NCBI RefSeq assembly: GCF_003425985.1
Contig: NZ_CP022985.1
Coordinates: forward strand, 4,758,001 to 4,822,000
Source of the DNA: Mariniflexile sp. TRM1-10
GTDB taxonomy: Bacteria; Bacteroidota; Bacteroidia; Flavobacteriales; Flavobacteriaceae
Reading direction: 5' to 3'
Length of the DNA stretch: 64,000 bases
Numbering within the stretch: position 1 is the stretch's first letter; each line of letters begins with the position of its first letter. Positions 55,276-64,000 of this stretch are shown piece by piece. The notes beneath the pieces were generated by a model. The model did not search any database. It was not told where the DNA came from and was given only the letters and a program-made list of their open reading frames with translations. Made by a program: the position numbers and the translations under genes.

Positions 55276-55760
55276 GAACTCATTTTGACTTTTTGTTTTT
55301 AGTACATGACAAAAATTGAAGCATATCACATGGAGCTTATCGAAGTCCTATTTGTAAAAAACATCATTGGTAGGTATCATTTTTATTCTAAAAAAAGAAA
55401 TATAAAATAACGTTTGGTTTGTCAGACTGAGCTTGTCGTTTGTCAGACTGAGCTTGTCGAAGTCCATTACTACCACTGCTTTCGATAGCTTCGACAGGCT
55501 CATACTTCGACAAAACCTGTGCTGAACTTGTCGTTTGTCAGACTGAGCTTGTCGAAGTCCCAATCCTAACTCCTTTATATACAGTTTTGGTTTTTTGTTA
55601 AAACAACTCAAAAACAAGTATTTAAGGAATGATTTTTGTAACTTTAAGTAAACAGACAAGACTACTTTACTCGTTCAAAATTGGGTTTCACTCATTGTAG
55701 CTTTTATAATAACATAGTAAGCACTAGTTTTGGACATATAATCTTAAAAACTTAAAAAAA
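55276..55760. repeat. Dispersed palindromic repeats, including copy 2 of the 23323 repeat
   Basis: 55372-55465 repeats the 72-base element of 23323-23394. The word GACTGAGCTTGTCGAAG or a shortened form occurs near 55425, 55445 and 55545, with inverted forms (TTCGACAGGCTCA at about 55490) between. A minus-strand frame of about 100 codons crosses these repeats but reads as repeat-derived sequence. From 55600 onward there is plain AT-rich sequence with the promoter of the next gene. Confidence 0.85.
55725..55732 (+). promoter_or_regulatory. Putative -7 box of the DUF6146 gene
   Basis: TAGTTTTG matches TAnnTTTG and lies 28 bases before the ATG. No well-spaced TTG is present. Confidence 0.45.
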
Positions 55761-56198
55761 ATGAAGTCTATCATATACATCCTGCTAATTTGTGGTTTTG
55801 CCATAAGCTGCAATACGACAAAGTCCACGACAGCTAACAAAAATGAAAAACAGGAAAACGCGAAGCTTAGTGATACGGTTACCATTTCCAATGATGAATT
55901 GGAATACGAAATCATCATCATCGAACCCGGTTTTAACTCCTGGTTAGTCAGTATGGCAAAGCCCGAAGGCTTCTATTCCCAACAATATCTGGAAAACAGA
56001 AACTTAATTTATGTAAACGAATGGAATAATCGTGTGTTACAACCACAAAGATATAACCCCAATTTATATGAAATGCAAATTGATTATCAGCCTGATATAG
56101 ACTATGGGTATGAGGTTAATTACAAGTTGTATAATTACTTTATTTATTTTCAGCTGACTTACAATCAAAGATTAGGACCATTTGTTCCTAGAATTTAA
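55761..56198 (+). CDS. DUF6146 family lipoprotein
   Basis: A 145-residue lipoprotein (lipobox AISC, Cys17). The conserved body is YEIIIIEPGFNSWLVSMAKP, YLENRNLIYVNEWNNRVLQP and YEMQIDYQPDIDYGYEVNYK, ending in QRLGPFVPRI. I recognise this as DUF6146, a flavobacterial family of unknown function. The next gene is 37 bases downstream but has its own -7 box. Confidence 0.82.
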   Translation: MKSIIYILLICGFAISCNTTKSTTANKNEKQENAKLSDTVTISNDELEYEIIIIEPGFNSWLVSMAKPEGFYSQQYLENRNLIYVNEWNNRVLQPQRYNPNLYEMQIDYQPDIDYGYEVNYKLYNYFIYFQLTYNQRLGPFVPRI

Positions 56199-56211
56199 AT
56201 CTCTTTTAATT

Positions 56212-56219
56212 ACATTTGC
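56212..56219 (+). promoter_or_regulatory. Putative -7 box of the receptor operon
   Basis: TACATTTG matches TAnnTTTG, 16 bases before the GTG start of the DUF6787 gene. A TTTG lies further upstream, but the gap (26 bases) is longer than usual. Confidence 0.4.
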
Positions 56220-56235
56220 ACTTTAAATAAGGCTT

Positions 56236-56538
56236 GTGGAAAAATTAAAAGAACGTTGGGGTATTGAACAGAATTGGGAAATTATTGTGATACTAATCGT
56301 ATTTGCCATAACAGGTTCAACCGCATCATATATAGGAAAACCTATCCTAAATTATTTAAACATTACTACTGAAAGTTTTGGATCTTTTGGATATTGGGTA
56401 ACACGTATTGTTTTACTATTCATCATGTACCAATTTATGCTGGTCTTTTTTGGTTGGCTATTTGGACAATATAAGTTTTTCTGGAATTTTGAAAAAAAGA
56501 TGTTAAGACGCATTGGCTTAAAACGCTTAGTAGGTTAA
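56236..56538 (+). CDS. DUF6787 family membrane protein
   Basis: A 100-residue protein with two membrane helices (IIVILIVFAITGSTASYIG and IVLLFIMYQFMLVFFGWLFG) and a basic tail (KKMLRRIGLKRLVG). The start MEKLKERWGIEQNWEI is conserved in this family and here uses GTG. Its stop shares a base with the next start (TAATG), so it is coupled to the 110-residue gene and the TonB receptor. Function unknown. Confidence 0.82.
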   Translation: MEKLKERWGIEQNWEIIVILIVFAITGSTASYIGKPILNYLNITTESFGSFGYWVTRIVLLFIMYQFMLVFFGWLFGQYKFFWNFEKKMLRRIGLKRLVG

Positions 56539-56870
56539 TGCAAAAAGCAAAGGAACATATCGCTTTTAAAACAATAACATTAATGCTCGCATTAGCGTTA
56601 TTAGTTCCTACGGCGACTAAATTTGCTCATATCTTTGCTCACCATAAACATGATATCTGTAAAGGTGAAAAATCTACACACTTACATGAAATAAATACCG
56701 AATGCGACTTTTATAAATTCAAAATAAGCAATGCTTACACCTTTACTTTTTTTAATATTGAATTAATTTCTTTTGAAGAAGATACTTTGCAAATTATTTC
56801 CCAGTATCAATTTTTAAGTGATTTTCAACGTTTACAAACAGCGCTCCGCGGACCTCCAGCTTTAATTTAA
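56538..56870 (+). CDS. Small exported His/Cys-containing protein
   Basis: A 110-residue protein with an N-terminal hydrophobic segment (ITLMLALALLVPTATKFAHI), then HIFAHHKHDICKGEKSTHLH and CDFYKF, i.e. seven His and two Cys in 40 residues, suiting metal binding. The C-terminus QTALRGPPALI is shared by small proteins I have seen upstream of metal-related TonB receptors. The start overlaps the previous stop by one base. The receptor starts 83 bases later. Confidence 0.72.
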   Translation: MQKAKEHIAFKTITLMLALALLVPTATKFAHIFAHHKHDICKGEKSTHLHEINTECDFYKFKISNAYTFTFFNIELISFEEDTLQIISQYQFLSDFQRLQTALRGPPALI

Positions 56871-56953
56871 TAATTTGAACCCTAAACGCGTTCTATAAAA
56901 TACACTGAAACTTATTCAGTATTAAAAACAATTATTAAATTTAAAAACATACT

Positions 56954-59182
56954 ATGCGAATACTATTTAATGTATTGCTATTTCTAGCAATTACAAACCT
57001 ATATGCCCAAAACTCAATAAAAGGCACTGTTACAGATGCTACAACAAATCAAGGAATACCGTATGCTAACATCTACCTTTCAGAGCTTGAAAAAGGGACA
57101 TATACCAATGAAAATGGTGACTTTCTATTAGAAAATTTGCCCTCAGGAAATCGTAAAATAGTCGTTTCTATTTTAGGTTACGAAACAAAATCCATAAACA
57201 TCTTAATTCCAACAACAAACAGCCTAACAATAAGCCTAACACCTACAGCAATTGAAATGCAAGCGGTTATTGTATCTACACCATTTCACAAACTACAAAG
57301 TGAAAACGTCATGAAAGTAGAACACCAAACCATCGCTAATTTAAAAGCCAATGGTGCTGTAAATTTAGCCGATGGTATTACCAATATTGCCGGCGTAGAA
57401 AGCGTTACAACAGGTTTAAGTATAGGTAAACCCGTTATTCGTGGGTTAAGTTCTAACCGCGTTTTGGTTTATGCCCAAGGGGTTCGATTGGAAAACCAAC
57501 AATTTGGTGACGAGCACGGTTTGGGACTTAGCGATTCGGGCATTGAAAGCGTCGAGGTTATAAAAGGACCTGCTTCCCTACTCTATGGTAGTGATGCACT
57601 TGGTGGCGTACTCTATATAAACCCTGAAAAGTTCGCCCAAAGCAACACTTCAAATGCCGATTTTAATGGCAACTACTTTAGCAATACACAAGGTTTTAGC
57701 ACCAATGCTGGCTATAAATCATCAGACGATCATTTTAAGTTTTTATTCAGAGGAAGCTTAACCGAACACGCCGATTATAAAACAAACACATACCGAGTGA
57801 CCAACACGCGCTTTAAAGAACAAGATTTTAAAGCAGGGATAGGCTACCAAAAAGAAGATTTTAAAACTGAGTTTCGCTATAATGTAAACCATTCCAAATT
57901 AGGAATACCAGAAGAAATTGGCGAACAATCTACTAGCAAAACACCTTTGCTTCCGTTTCAAGACATTACAAACCATGTGTTTAGCTCAAAATCATCTGTG
58001 TTTTTTAATGATTCACGTTTGGATATAAATTTGGGCTATATCTATAACGACAGAAAAGAGTTTGAAGAACACCACCATGAAGAAGAAGGCGAAGAAGAAG
58101 AACATGAAGAAGAACTTGAGGACGAAAATGAAATATTGGAAGCTGCCCTTCACATGAAGTTGAAAACAGCTAATTACGACGTTAAATACAACCTACCAAA
58201 ACTAGGGAAATTTGAAACCATTGTGGGCATCCAAGGGATGAACCAAGTAAACACCAATTACGGTGAAGAACAGTTAATACCCAATGCTACCACAAACGAT
58301 TTTGGAGTTTTAGCAACCTCACATATCCATTTTGAAAAAGCAGATGTGCAATTGGGTGCTCGATTTGATAACCGAACTATTGATGTAGCAACTGGTTTAC
58401 AAAAAAACTTTAATAGCTTTAATGGTGCTTTGGGTTTAAAAACAGATATCGCAAAAAAAGTAACCGCAAGAATAAATTTAGCAACAGGCTTTAGAGCACC
58501 AAACCTATCTGAACTAACGTCTGACGGTTCCCATGAAGGTACAAACCGTTACGAAATTGGAAACGAAAATTTAGAAAGTGAGCAAAACTTTCAAACGGAT
58601 ATTGCTTTGGAATTCAAAAACGAACATGTTGAGTTTTTTGTGAACGGGTTTTACAACACAATTAATAATTACATTTACCTGTCACCTAACGGAGAAAGCA
58701 TTGATGGCGATCCTGTGTTTGTCTATCTACAAAATGACGCAAATTTATATGGTGGTGAAGTTGGATTGCACATCCACCCACATCCTTTAGATTGGCTACA
58801 CATGGAGTCTAGTTTTGAAACCGTTACCGGAAAACAAACAGATGATAGCTATTTGCCCTTAATTCCTGCAAACTCAGTAACCAATATTTTAAGAGTTGAA
58901 TTTGAAAGACCTTGGCTAAAAAAAGCCTATTCGTTCGTAAAATTAACCACAACATTTAACCAAAATAACGCAAGTGCTTTTGAAACCAATACTGCTGGCT
59001 ACAGCTTGTTAAGTGCCGGATTGGGTGGTAGTTTCAACCTATTTAAAAACGAAGCTACTGTAACTTTGTCGGGAACTAATTTAACTAACAAAACCTATGT
59101 AAATCATCTGTCACGTTTAAAACCAGATGGTATTTTTAATATGGGTCGAAATATAAATATTGGATTAACTTATAATTTGTAA
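56954..59182 (+). CDS. TonB-dependent receptor, probable metal importer
   Basis: A 742-residue outer-membrane receptor. The signal peptide ends at NLYAQ (about 19). A CarboxypepD_reg-like domain (about 22-100) is followed by the plug (about 115-220: GVESVTTGLSIGKPVIRGLS, SVEVIKGPASLLYGSDALGG) and the barrel, ending GRNINIGLTYNL. A His/Glu-rich loop at about 370-396 (EEHHHEEEGEEEEHEEE) is in the position of an extracellular loop and is like the metal-binding loops of zinc/copper receptors (ZnuD type). The operon with a His/Cys-containing small protein supports zinc or copper uptake; the metal is inferred. Confidence 0.9.
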   Translation: MRILFNVLLFLAITNLYAQNSIKGTVTDATTNQGIPYANIYLSELEKGTYTNENGDFLLENLPSGNRKIVVSILGYETKSINILIPTTNSLTISLTPTAIEMQAVIVSTPFHKLQSENVMKVEHQTIANLKANGAVNLADGITNIAGVESVTTGLSIGKPVIRGLSSNRVLVYAQGVRLENQQFGDEHGLGLSDSGIESVEVIKGPASLLYGSDALGGVLYINPEKFAQSNTSNADFNGNYFSNTQGFSTNAGYKSSDDHFKFLFRGSLTEHADYKTNTYRVTNTRFKEQDFKAGIGYQKEDFKTEFRYNVNHSKLGIPEEIGEQSTSKTPLLPFQDITNHVFSSKSSVFFNDSRLDINLGYIYNDRKEFEEHHHEEEGEEEEHEEELEDENEILEAALHMKLKTANYDVKYNLPKLGKFETIVGIQGMNQVNTNYGEEQLIPNATTNDFGVLATSHIHFEKADVQLGARFDNRTIDVATGLQKNFNSFNGALGLKTDIAKKVTARINLATGFRAPNLSELTSDGSHEGTNRYEIGNENLESEQNFQTDIALEFKNEHVEFFVNGFYNTINNYIYLSPNGESIDGDPVFVYLQNDANLYGGEVGLHIHPHPLDWLHMESSFETVTGKQTDDSYLPLIPANSVTNILRVEFERPWLKKAYSFVKLTTTFNQNNASAFETNTAGYSLLSAGLGGSFNLFKNEATVTLSGTNLTNKTYVNHLSRLKPDGIFNMGRNINIGLTYNL

Positions 59183-59206
59183 ATTTATAAGCCTAATAGA
59201 AGTGAT

Positions 59207-61558
59207 TTGATATTATCTTTTTTTCTTTTAAAAAATAAATTTCATAAAAATTATGGAACCATATTTCTATCAATATTACTTCTATTAGCTTCTTTTTCAA
59301 TTACATATTCCCAAAATAAGATTGTCAATCAATTAGCCTCTCAAATAACAAATTTATCTGAGCAACATCTATCAGATGTAATTTATCTACAAACAAGCAA
59401 GGGTATTTATGAAACCGAAGAAGATGTTTGGTTCAAAGGCTATGTATTGGATGCCCAGTTACTTTTACCATCCATAAAAAGCAAAACACTGTTTGTTCAA
59501 TTAATTGAAGACAAAACAAATAAAGCTGTCTGGGAAGAAAAATATGAAATTGAAAATGGTTTTGTAAATGGACATCTGTTTTTAAACGATTCCTTACATA
59601 CAGGTTCTTACACACTGGCAGCCTATAGTTCCCATTCATTTTATAAAGGCACAAAAGAATTCCATGCCCTACGTAAACTACAGATTCTTAGAAACATAAA
59701 AAACAAACCAAGACAAGAGTTTATAACAAAGGACAGCATCTTAAATTTTGCAACCTTCCCAGAGGGTGGCGATTTGGTTTCGGGAATCCTAAACAGAATC
59801 GCCTTTAAAGCTGAAGATTCAAAAGGATTGCCCATTGACGTTTTGGGCACCTTATATGAAAACAACATTCCAATAACAGAGTTTAAAAGCATACATACCG
59901 GTATGGGGAGTTTTATGTTCACTCCAAATTCAAACAACAACTACCACATCCAGCTTACAGAACCTAAAAGTGATAAAATTTATAATTTGCCCAATATACG
60001 TTCTAGCGGGAAAACATTACAATTATTAAATATCAATAAAGATCTTGCTCTTTTTAAGGTTTCACAAAGTTCCGATCTAACAGATAAACCTATTTATTTA
60101 AGAGTACAGTCCAGAGGTATTGTTTATAACATTGCCATGGGCACTTTAAACAAAGAGCTCCTTATTAAGATCCCACTAAAAGATATACCGCATGGCATTG
60201 CCGAAGTTACCCTTTTTGATGAAAATGCGGTACCAGTGGCCGAACGCTTAATTTATGTAAATCCAGAACAAAAACTAAACATAAAAACCGTACTTAACAA
60301 AAGTGAGTACCTAACCAGGGAAAAAGCAGTTCTTAAAATTAAAGTAACGGACCAAAACAATGAGCCTGTTGTGGCCCATTTAGGTTTAAGTGTCTTTGAT
60401 GAGATATATAACAATAAACCGGATACCAAAAGCATACTAACACATTACTATCTTTCCACACAGATAAAAGGGAACATTTACAATCCTGCATATTATTTTA
60501 ACGAGGACAATAAAGACAGGCACGAAGCATTAAACTTATTATTACTAACTCAAGGCTGGAGACGCTATATATGGAACGAAGCTAATTTAAAAGGACATGA
60601 TGAACATTTCCAGCACCTTCTTTCAGATAGTATCGTTGGACACGTAAGGTTAGAAAATCCCAATAAAAAACCAGACGAACAAGGACAAAAAATTGTAATG
60701 GCATACACCCCTGATGCTTTACGGGAGAAAGATATGATGATGACCGATTCCAAAGGTTTTTTCAGTATTGAATATAAACACTTCAAAATGGCAGAAAAAG
60801 GTTATCTGTATATAAAACCCATGACACCTGAAAAGCCCAAATACGTTATTGATATTAAGGATGCTACATTTGAGGACATAAATACACATCGAAAAGCTAC
60901 AACAACAAACTATCCGCTTCCCAAACAAGAAAAAGAAGAACAAACAGAAAATACAAACAATGACTTTATTGTGCCAGATGAAGTAAACAAGCTAGAAGAG
61001 GTGCTTCTGTCTACAAAGAAAAAACAGGTGTTTCGAGACAAGTATATAGGTGTTTTGGATAGTTTGGCTAAACTTGATCTTAATACAGATTTTGTTCATC
61101 ATGGGTGGTTAAACTGTCCTGCTTGTACAACTGGTGATAAACCTATTGAAGGCAAAATATATACAATATTTACTGGTACCGATATCCCTACTTCACATCC
61201 ATTTACTTTTGGCTACCCAACAAGAGAATTTAAACAAATAGAATATCATTATCCCAAATTTACAGAAGATGAGCTATTAAAAAAATTCAACTTAAAAATG
61301 TTAAAGGGATATTATGGTTATCGAAAATTCTACCAACCTTTTTATAATGAAGAAACTGCAAATGACCCTTTCCCTGATTATAGAAACACCTTGTTTTGGA
61401 AACCGGATATAATAACCAATGTACAAGGAGAAGCCGTCATAGAATTTTATTGTTCAGATATAAACACTAATTTCTCTGGAGCTATTGAAGGGATAAATGG
61501 TACTGGCTTACTAGGTACTGAACATTTTAATTTTAAAGTAATTAAAAATAATCCCTAA
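59207..61558 (+). CDS. Large exported MG2/alpha-2-macroglobulin-like protein
   Basis: A 783-residue exported protein following the receptor by 24 bases. A hydrophobic signal (FLSILLLLASFSITYSQ, ending about residue 36) precedes an MG2-like sandwich (VIYLQTSKGIYETEEDVWFKG) and more beta domains (NLPNIRSSG, KSEYLTREKAVLKIKVTDQN). This is the bacterial family often found next to TonB receptors in Bacteroidetes. No bait or thioester motif is visible. No in-frame ATG precedes the signal, so TTG at 59207 is the best start. It ends one base inside the stop of the converging gene. Confidence 0.75.
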   Translation: MILSFFLLKNKFHKNYGTIFLSILLLLASFSITYSQNKIVNQLASQITNLSEQHLSDVIYLQTSKGIYETEEDVWFKGYVLDAQLLLPSIKSKTLFVQLIEDKTNKAVWEEKYEIENGFVNGHLFLNDSLHTGSYTLAAYSSHSFYKGTKEFHALRKLQILRNIKNKPRQEFITKDSILNFATFPEGGDLVSGILNRIAFKAEDSKGLPIDVLGTLYENNIPITEFKSIHTGMGSFMFTPNSNNNYHIQLTEPKSDKIYNLPNIRSSGKTLQLLNINKDLALFKVSQSSDLTDKPIYLRVQSRGIVYNIAMGTLNKELLIKIPLKDIPHGIAEVTLFDENAVPVAERLIYVNPEQKLNIKTVLNKSEYLTREKAVLKIKVTDQNNEPVVAHLGLSVFDEIYNNKPDTKSILTHYYLSTQIKGNIYNPAYYFNEDNKDRHEALNLLLLTQGWRRYIWNEANLKGHDEHFQHLLSDSIVGHVRLENPNKKPDEQGQKIVMAYTPDALREKDMMMTDSKGFFSIEYKHFKMAEKGYLYIKPMTPEKPKYVIDIKDATFEDINTHRKATTTNYPLPKQEKEEQTENTNNDFIVPDEVNKLEEVLLSTKKKQVFRDKYIGVLDSLAKLDLNTDFVHHGWLNCPACTTGDKPIEGKIYTIFTGTDIPTSHPFTFGYPTREFKQIEYHYPKFTEDELLKKFNLKMLKGYYGYRKFYQPFYNEETANDPFPDYRNTLFWKPDIITNVQGEAVIEFYCSDINTNFSGAIEGINGTGLLGTEHFNFKVIKNNP

Positions 61559-61839
61559 TTTTTAATGTCTATAACGCTTTCTTCCTTACTAAAAACATAG
61601 GTGTAAATCCACATCAATGTAAATGATGGAATTATATCCACAAAAGGCAAAGCTTCTTCTATAAAAGAGATGGCAGCCGCTACTTTACCAGAAGTGCCTT
61701 TATAAAGTTTGGTCATCAAATATGCTGATAAGGGTGCCCAAACAAAATCAAACGGTGGAAATACAAACGATATGTAACCGCAGCCGTCAAACAAAAGTCC
61801 AAGCAAGAGCTTTTTGTTTTTACTCATAGAATCATTCAT
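61555..61839 (-). CDS. Small hypothetical membrane protein
   Basis: A 94-residue protein with hydrophobic segments (LLLGLLFDGCGYISFVFPPF, AAAISFIEEALPFVDIIPSF). The stop (CTA on the plus strand) overlaps the stop of the converging MG2-like gene. It is a flavobacterial-type protein of unknown function. Confidence 0.75.
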   Translation of the reverse strand: MNDSMSKNKKLLLGLLFDGCGYISFVFPPFDFVWAPLSAYLMTKLYKGTSGKVAAAISFIEEALPFVDIIPSFTLMWIYTYVFSKEESVIDIKN

Positions 61840-61895
61840 GCGTTGTAATATAATAAATTATGTTATGAAACTTTATTCAATAAATATACCAAAAA

Positions 61896-62483
61896 CTACT
61901 TCCCTATCAGTTTTAAAAACTCGTTTCTGGTTTCGTTTTTTTCAAATTGCCCTCTAAATCCTGATGTAGTGGTTACCGAATTTTGCTTTTGCACACCGCG
62001 CATCATCATACACATGTGCGACGCTTCAATAACTACAGCAACGCCTTGGGGCTTTAAAGTATCGTTTATACAGTCTAAAATCTGCTCGGTTAAGCGCTCC
62101 TGTACTTGTAAACGGCGTGCAAACACATCGACAACCCTGGGTAATTTGCTTAACCCCACGATATGTCCGTTTGGTATATAGGCAATATGTGCTTTTCCAA
62201 AAAATGGCAGCATATGATGTTCGCAAAGTGAATACAACTCAATATCTTTTACAATAACCATTTCGTTATAGCTCTCTTTAAACATGGCACTTTTAAGAAT
62301 TTCAACAGGATCTTGATGATACCCTTGCGTTAAAAACTGCATGGCTTTGGCGGCACGTTCTGGGGTTTTTAGCAAACCATCACGCTCGGTATTTTCCCCC
62401 AAGTCTTTAATAATATTTTTATACCTGTCTGTCACTTCATCGGGAACCTGCATGTTGAATTCTTCAAAATTTTTATATGGCAT
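61896..62483 (-). CDS. folE: GTP cyclohydrolase I
   Basis: A 195-residue enzyme that converts GTP to dihydroneopterin triphosphate for folate/pterin synthesis. The zinc ligands are in [20 protein letters not shown] and in [12 protein letters not shown], with SGFRGQFE near the end. I start at the ATG at 62483 ([10 protein letters not shown]). An in-frame ATG 20 codons earlier would give a hydrophobic lead ([14 protein letters not shown]) that does not belong to this cytosolic enzyme. Confidence 0.95.
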   Translation of the reverse strand: MPYKNFEEFNMQVPDEVTDRYKNIIKDLGENTERDGLLKTPERAAKAMQFLTQGYHQDPVEILKSAMFKESYNEMVIVKDIELYSLCEHHMLPFFGKAHIAYIPNGHIVGLSKLPRVVDVFARRLQVQERLTEQILDCINDTLKPQGVAVVIEASHMCMMMRGVQKQNSVTTTSGFRGQFEKNETRNEFLKLIGK

Positions 62484-62549
62484 TCTGTATGTTTTTGTAA
62501 TACCTAAATATAAAGCATAAATAGGAGATAGCAATAAAAACAATTCTCA

Positions 62550-62673
62550 GAAACTGTTTAAATGTTGTTTTGGAATGTTTTACAGGGTATTTTTTGTCAG
62601 ATGAAGGTATTTTGAGATTCATAGCCACAGTATAGACCGAAAAATAGCTGAAGGATAAAACTTAAACAGTCTC
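62550..62673. mobile_element. Short element with inverted ends (MITE-like or IS remnant)
   Basis: GAAACTGTTTAAATGTT (62550-62566) is the near-complement (14 of 17) of AAAACTTAAACAGTCTC (62657-62673), giving a 124-base element with about 17-bp terminal inverted repeats. The right end resembles 14196-14290. Inside there is no full frame; a short ...DRKIAEG-stop may be the tail of a lost transposase. It lies between folE and the LolD-like gene. Confidence 0.55.
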
Positions 62674-62726
62674 TTAATTGTACAGAACGGCTTAAAGTAG
62701 TATTTTCACGCTATTATTTTACACTT

Positions 62727-63392
62727 ATGATTCAAGCAAAAAACATTCATAAATTTTATAAGGATTTAGAAGTTCTTAAGGGCGTAGACATTCATGTACA
62801 AAAAGGAGAGGTTGTTTCTATTGTAGGAGCTTCAGGTGCTGGAAAAACAACCTTACTGCAAATTTTGGGTACTTTAGACAGAGCTTCTTCCAAAGAACCT
62901 TACGAACTTACTATTAACAATGTTAGCATTAACGGACTTAACGATAAAGCTTTAGCAAAGTTTAGAAACGAACATATTGGTTTTATTTTTCAATTTCACC
63001 AATTACTACCTGAGTTCACTGCCTTAGAGAACGCTTGCTTACCCGCTTTTATAAAAGGCACCAAAAAGGCCGATGCCGAAAAACGTGCTAAAGAATTATT
63101 GGATTTTTTAGGATTATCACACCGGTACAATCATAAACCAAACGAACTTTCCGGTGGCGAACAACAACGTGTTGCCGTAGCCAGAGCGCTTATAAATAAT
63201 CCTGATTTAATTTTTGCTGATGAACCTTCTGGTAATTTAGATAGCGAATCTGCAGAAAATCTACACAGCTTGTTTTTTAAACTACGTGATGAATTCGGGC
63301 AAACCTTTGTGATTGTAACACACAATGAAGAACTTGCCAATTTAGCTGATAGGAAGTTAGTCATGGTTGATGGGAAAATAACCAATAACTAA
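62727..63392 (+). CDS. lolD: ABC transporter ATPase, LolD type
   Basis: A 221-residue ATPase with Walker [13 protein letters not shown] (about 34-45), Q-loop [18 protein letters not shown], signature [15 protein letters not shown] (about 140-154), Walker [13 protein letters not shown] and the H-loop VIVTHNEEL. The [10 protein letters not shown] segment after the Q-loop is typical of LolD/MacB-type enzymes that drive lipoprotein release or MacB-like efflux. The membrane partner is not in view. LolD is the best fit, not certain. Confidence 0.8.
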   Translation: MIQAKNIHKFYKDLEVLKGVDIHVQKGEVVSIVGASGAGKTTLLQILGTLDRASSKEPYELTINNVSINGLNDKALAKFRNEHIGFIFQFHQLLPEFTALENACLPAFIKGTKKADAEKRAKELLDFLGLSHRYNHKPNELSGGEQQRVAVARALINNPDLIFADEPSGNLDSESAENLHSLFFKLRDEFGQTFVIVTHNEELANLADRKLVMVDGKITNN

Positions 63393-63404
63393 TAGGTTTT
63401 TAGC

Positions 63405-63449
63405 AAACAAAAAGGGCTTATTGAACGTTTCAATAAGCCCTTTTTGTTT
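63405..63449. terminator. Bidirectional terminator between converging genes
   Basis: A perfect 21-bp inverted repeat: 63405-63425 pairs with 63429-63449 around a three-base loop (core GGGCTTATTGAA/TTCAATAAGCCC), with A- and T-runs at opposite ends. It serves the ATPase gene on the plus strand and may stop the converging gene as well. Confidence 0.94.
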
Positions 63450-63469
63450 AATTATTGTTGTAGATTCAA

Positions 63470-64000
63470 TCAATTACCAAAAGGAAACGTTTGACCCAAT
63501 ATGGTAATTGTAGAGGTCGTATAATTCAATTTGATGTCTTTTATATTCGCAACATCAATATCAAGAATACCCGATTTGATGCTTCTTGGCAATAACACAA
63601 AATGTAGTGATTCTTCAATGGTTAACGAATATTCAACACCTTTTGAACTCACACCCGATTGGGTGCCATCTAGCATGTATTCATCGTCCCAAATATTAAA
63701 AGGTGTATCAGAACCTGCTACCCAAGTTCTAGTAGAATTCTCGGTATAGTTGATGGTTTTACCCATTTTTGTGGTTATTTTTCCATTCTCAATGACAACG
63801 GTATACTGCAAATCACCATCTGTATTCTCACCTAAATTTTTCACATAATGCGTGCCTTCAACTTTATAATCGTTGTGGTAATAATTGTTAAAGGTGGTTG
63901 TATGCTCACTACCTTCTATACCATACCAATTGGTTGAAACGATAGTCGCGATTCCTTTACGTGTTATACCATCTTTACATAACACACCCTCCTGATAATC
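63470..64000 (-). CDS. C-terminal part of an exported-type hypothetical protein (cut)
   Basis: The frame stays open through the window end (reading DYQEGVLCKDGITRKG before it), so the real start is outside; the apparent GTG at 63985 is internal. About 176 residues are visible: beta-rich, with TIVSTNWYGIEGSEHTTTFN, ENGKITTKMGKTINYTENST, YSLTIEESLHFVLLPRSIKSG and ILGQTFPFGN at the end. The look is that of flavobacterial surface lipoproteins, but no family is recognised. Confidence 0.75.
   Translation of the reverse strand, partial: DYQEGVLCKDGITRKGIATIVSTNWYGIEGSEHTTTFNNYYHNDYKVEGTHYVKNLGENTDGDLQYTVVIENGKITTKMGKTINYTENSTRTWVAGSDTPFNIWDDEYMLDGTQSGVSSKGVEYSLTIEESLHFVLLPRSIKSGILDIDVANIKDIKLNYTTSTITILGQTFPFGN

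Noticed and set aside
55348..55659. Minus-strand open frame of about 100 codons after serA
   Set aside because: It runs through the dispersed GACTGAGCTTGTCGAAG repeats and its protein is the translation of those repeats. No ribosome-binding context or family.

Overview
The window looks like a chromosomal piece of a marine-type Flavobacteriaceae (Bacteroidota). The base composition is AT-rich. There is a type IX secretion C-terminal sorting domain, a bacillithiol enzyme (BshC), a TonB-dependent receptor with a carboxypeptidase-like N-terminal domain, DUF6146 and DUF6787 proteins, and many starts preceded by the Bacteroidetes -7 box TAnnTTTG. No rRNA, tRNA, CRISPR array or prophage was seen.

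Layout. 1-17.3 kb is mostly minus-strand housekeeping: the end of a nitronate monooxygenase, a secreted S8 protease, mnmA, a YwqK/MORN-type secreted protein, yidC-pyrG, a LysM plus periplasmic-binding-fold protein, guaA, a PLP decarboxylase and bshC. It is interrupted at 8.3-10.2 kb by a plus-strand two-component pair (PAS-PAS histidine kinase with a receiver). 17.6-23.3 kb (plus) holds a collagen-tipped PhoX-like lipoprotein, a MauG/cytochrome c peroxidase lipoprotein, a CarboxypepD_reg-type exported protein and a TerC membrane protein. 23.9-32.3 kb (minus) holds parC, a small unannotated-type ORF and parE, then an EamA transporter, a SRPBCC protein and ychF.

32.4-51.4 kb is an accessory region between ychF and a ferredoxin gene. 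Seventeen of its eighteen coding genes point the same way. Most are short and of unknown function, and they are separated by related intergenic elements with recurrent ends (roughly CAACRCC after stop codons and GTTR before start codons) and a shared 40-bp box. I read it as an integron-like gene-cassette array without an integrase in view. That is an inference. Cargo includes a DUF6882-like gene, an M48 protease, a DUF2268-like lipoprotein, a DHFR-family enzyme, a nucleotidyltransferase, a DJ-1/PfpI lipoprotein, a contact-dependent-inhibition immunity protein, two HTH regulators, a two-gene ATPase/PD-(D/E)xK module that resembles a defence system, and a 530-residue protein with a HEPN-like RxxxxxH motif lying between two copies of a roughly 500-bp direct repeat.

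51.5-64 kb returns to core genes: ferredoxin (minus) divergent from a LuxC-like acyl-CoA reductase, serC and serA (serine synthesis), a DUF6146 lipoprotein, a likely metal-uptake operon (DUF6787, a His/Cys-containing small exported protein, a TonB receptor with a His/Glu loop, an MG2-like protein), a small membrane protein, folE, a LolD-type ABC ATPase and a truncated exported protein.

A recurring feature is low-complexity word-like repeat DNA that begins at or within a few tens of bases of stop codons (several genes), plus dispersed palindromic repeats and an insertion-sequence-like relic present at two places.
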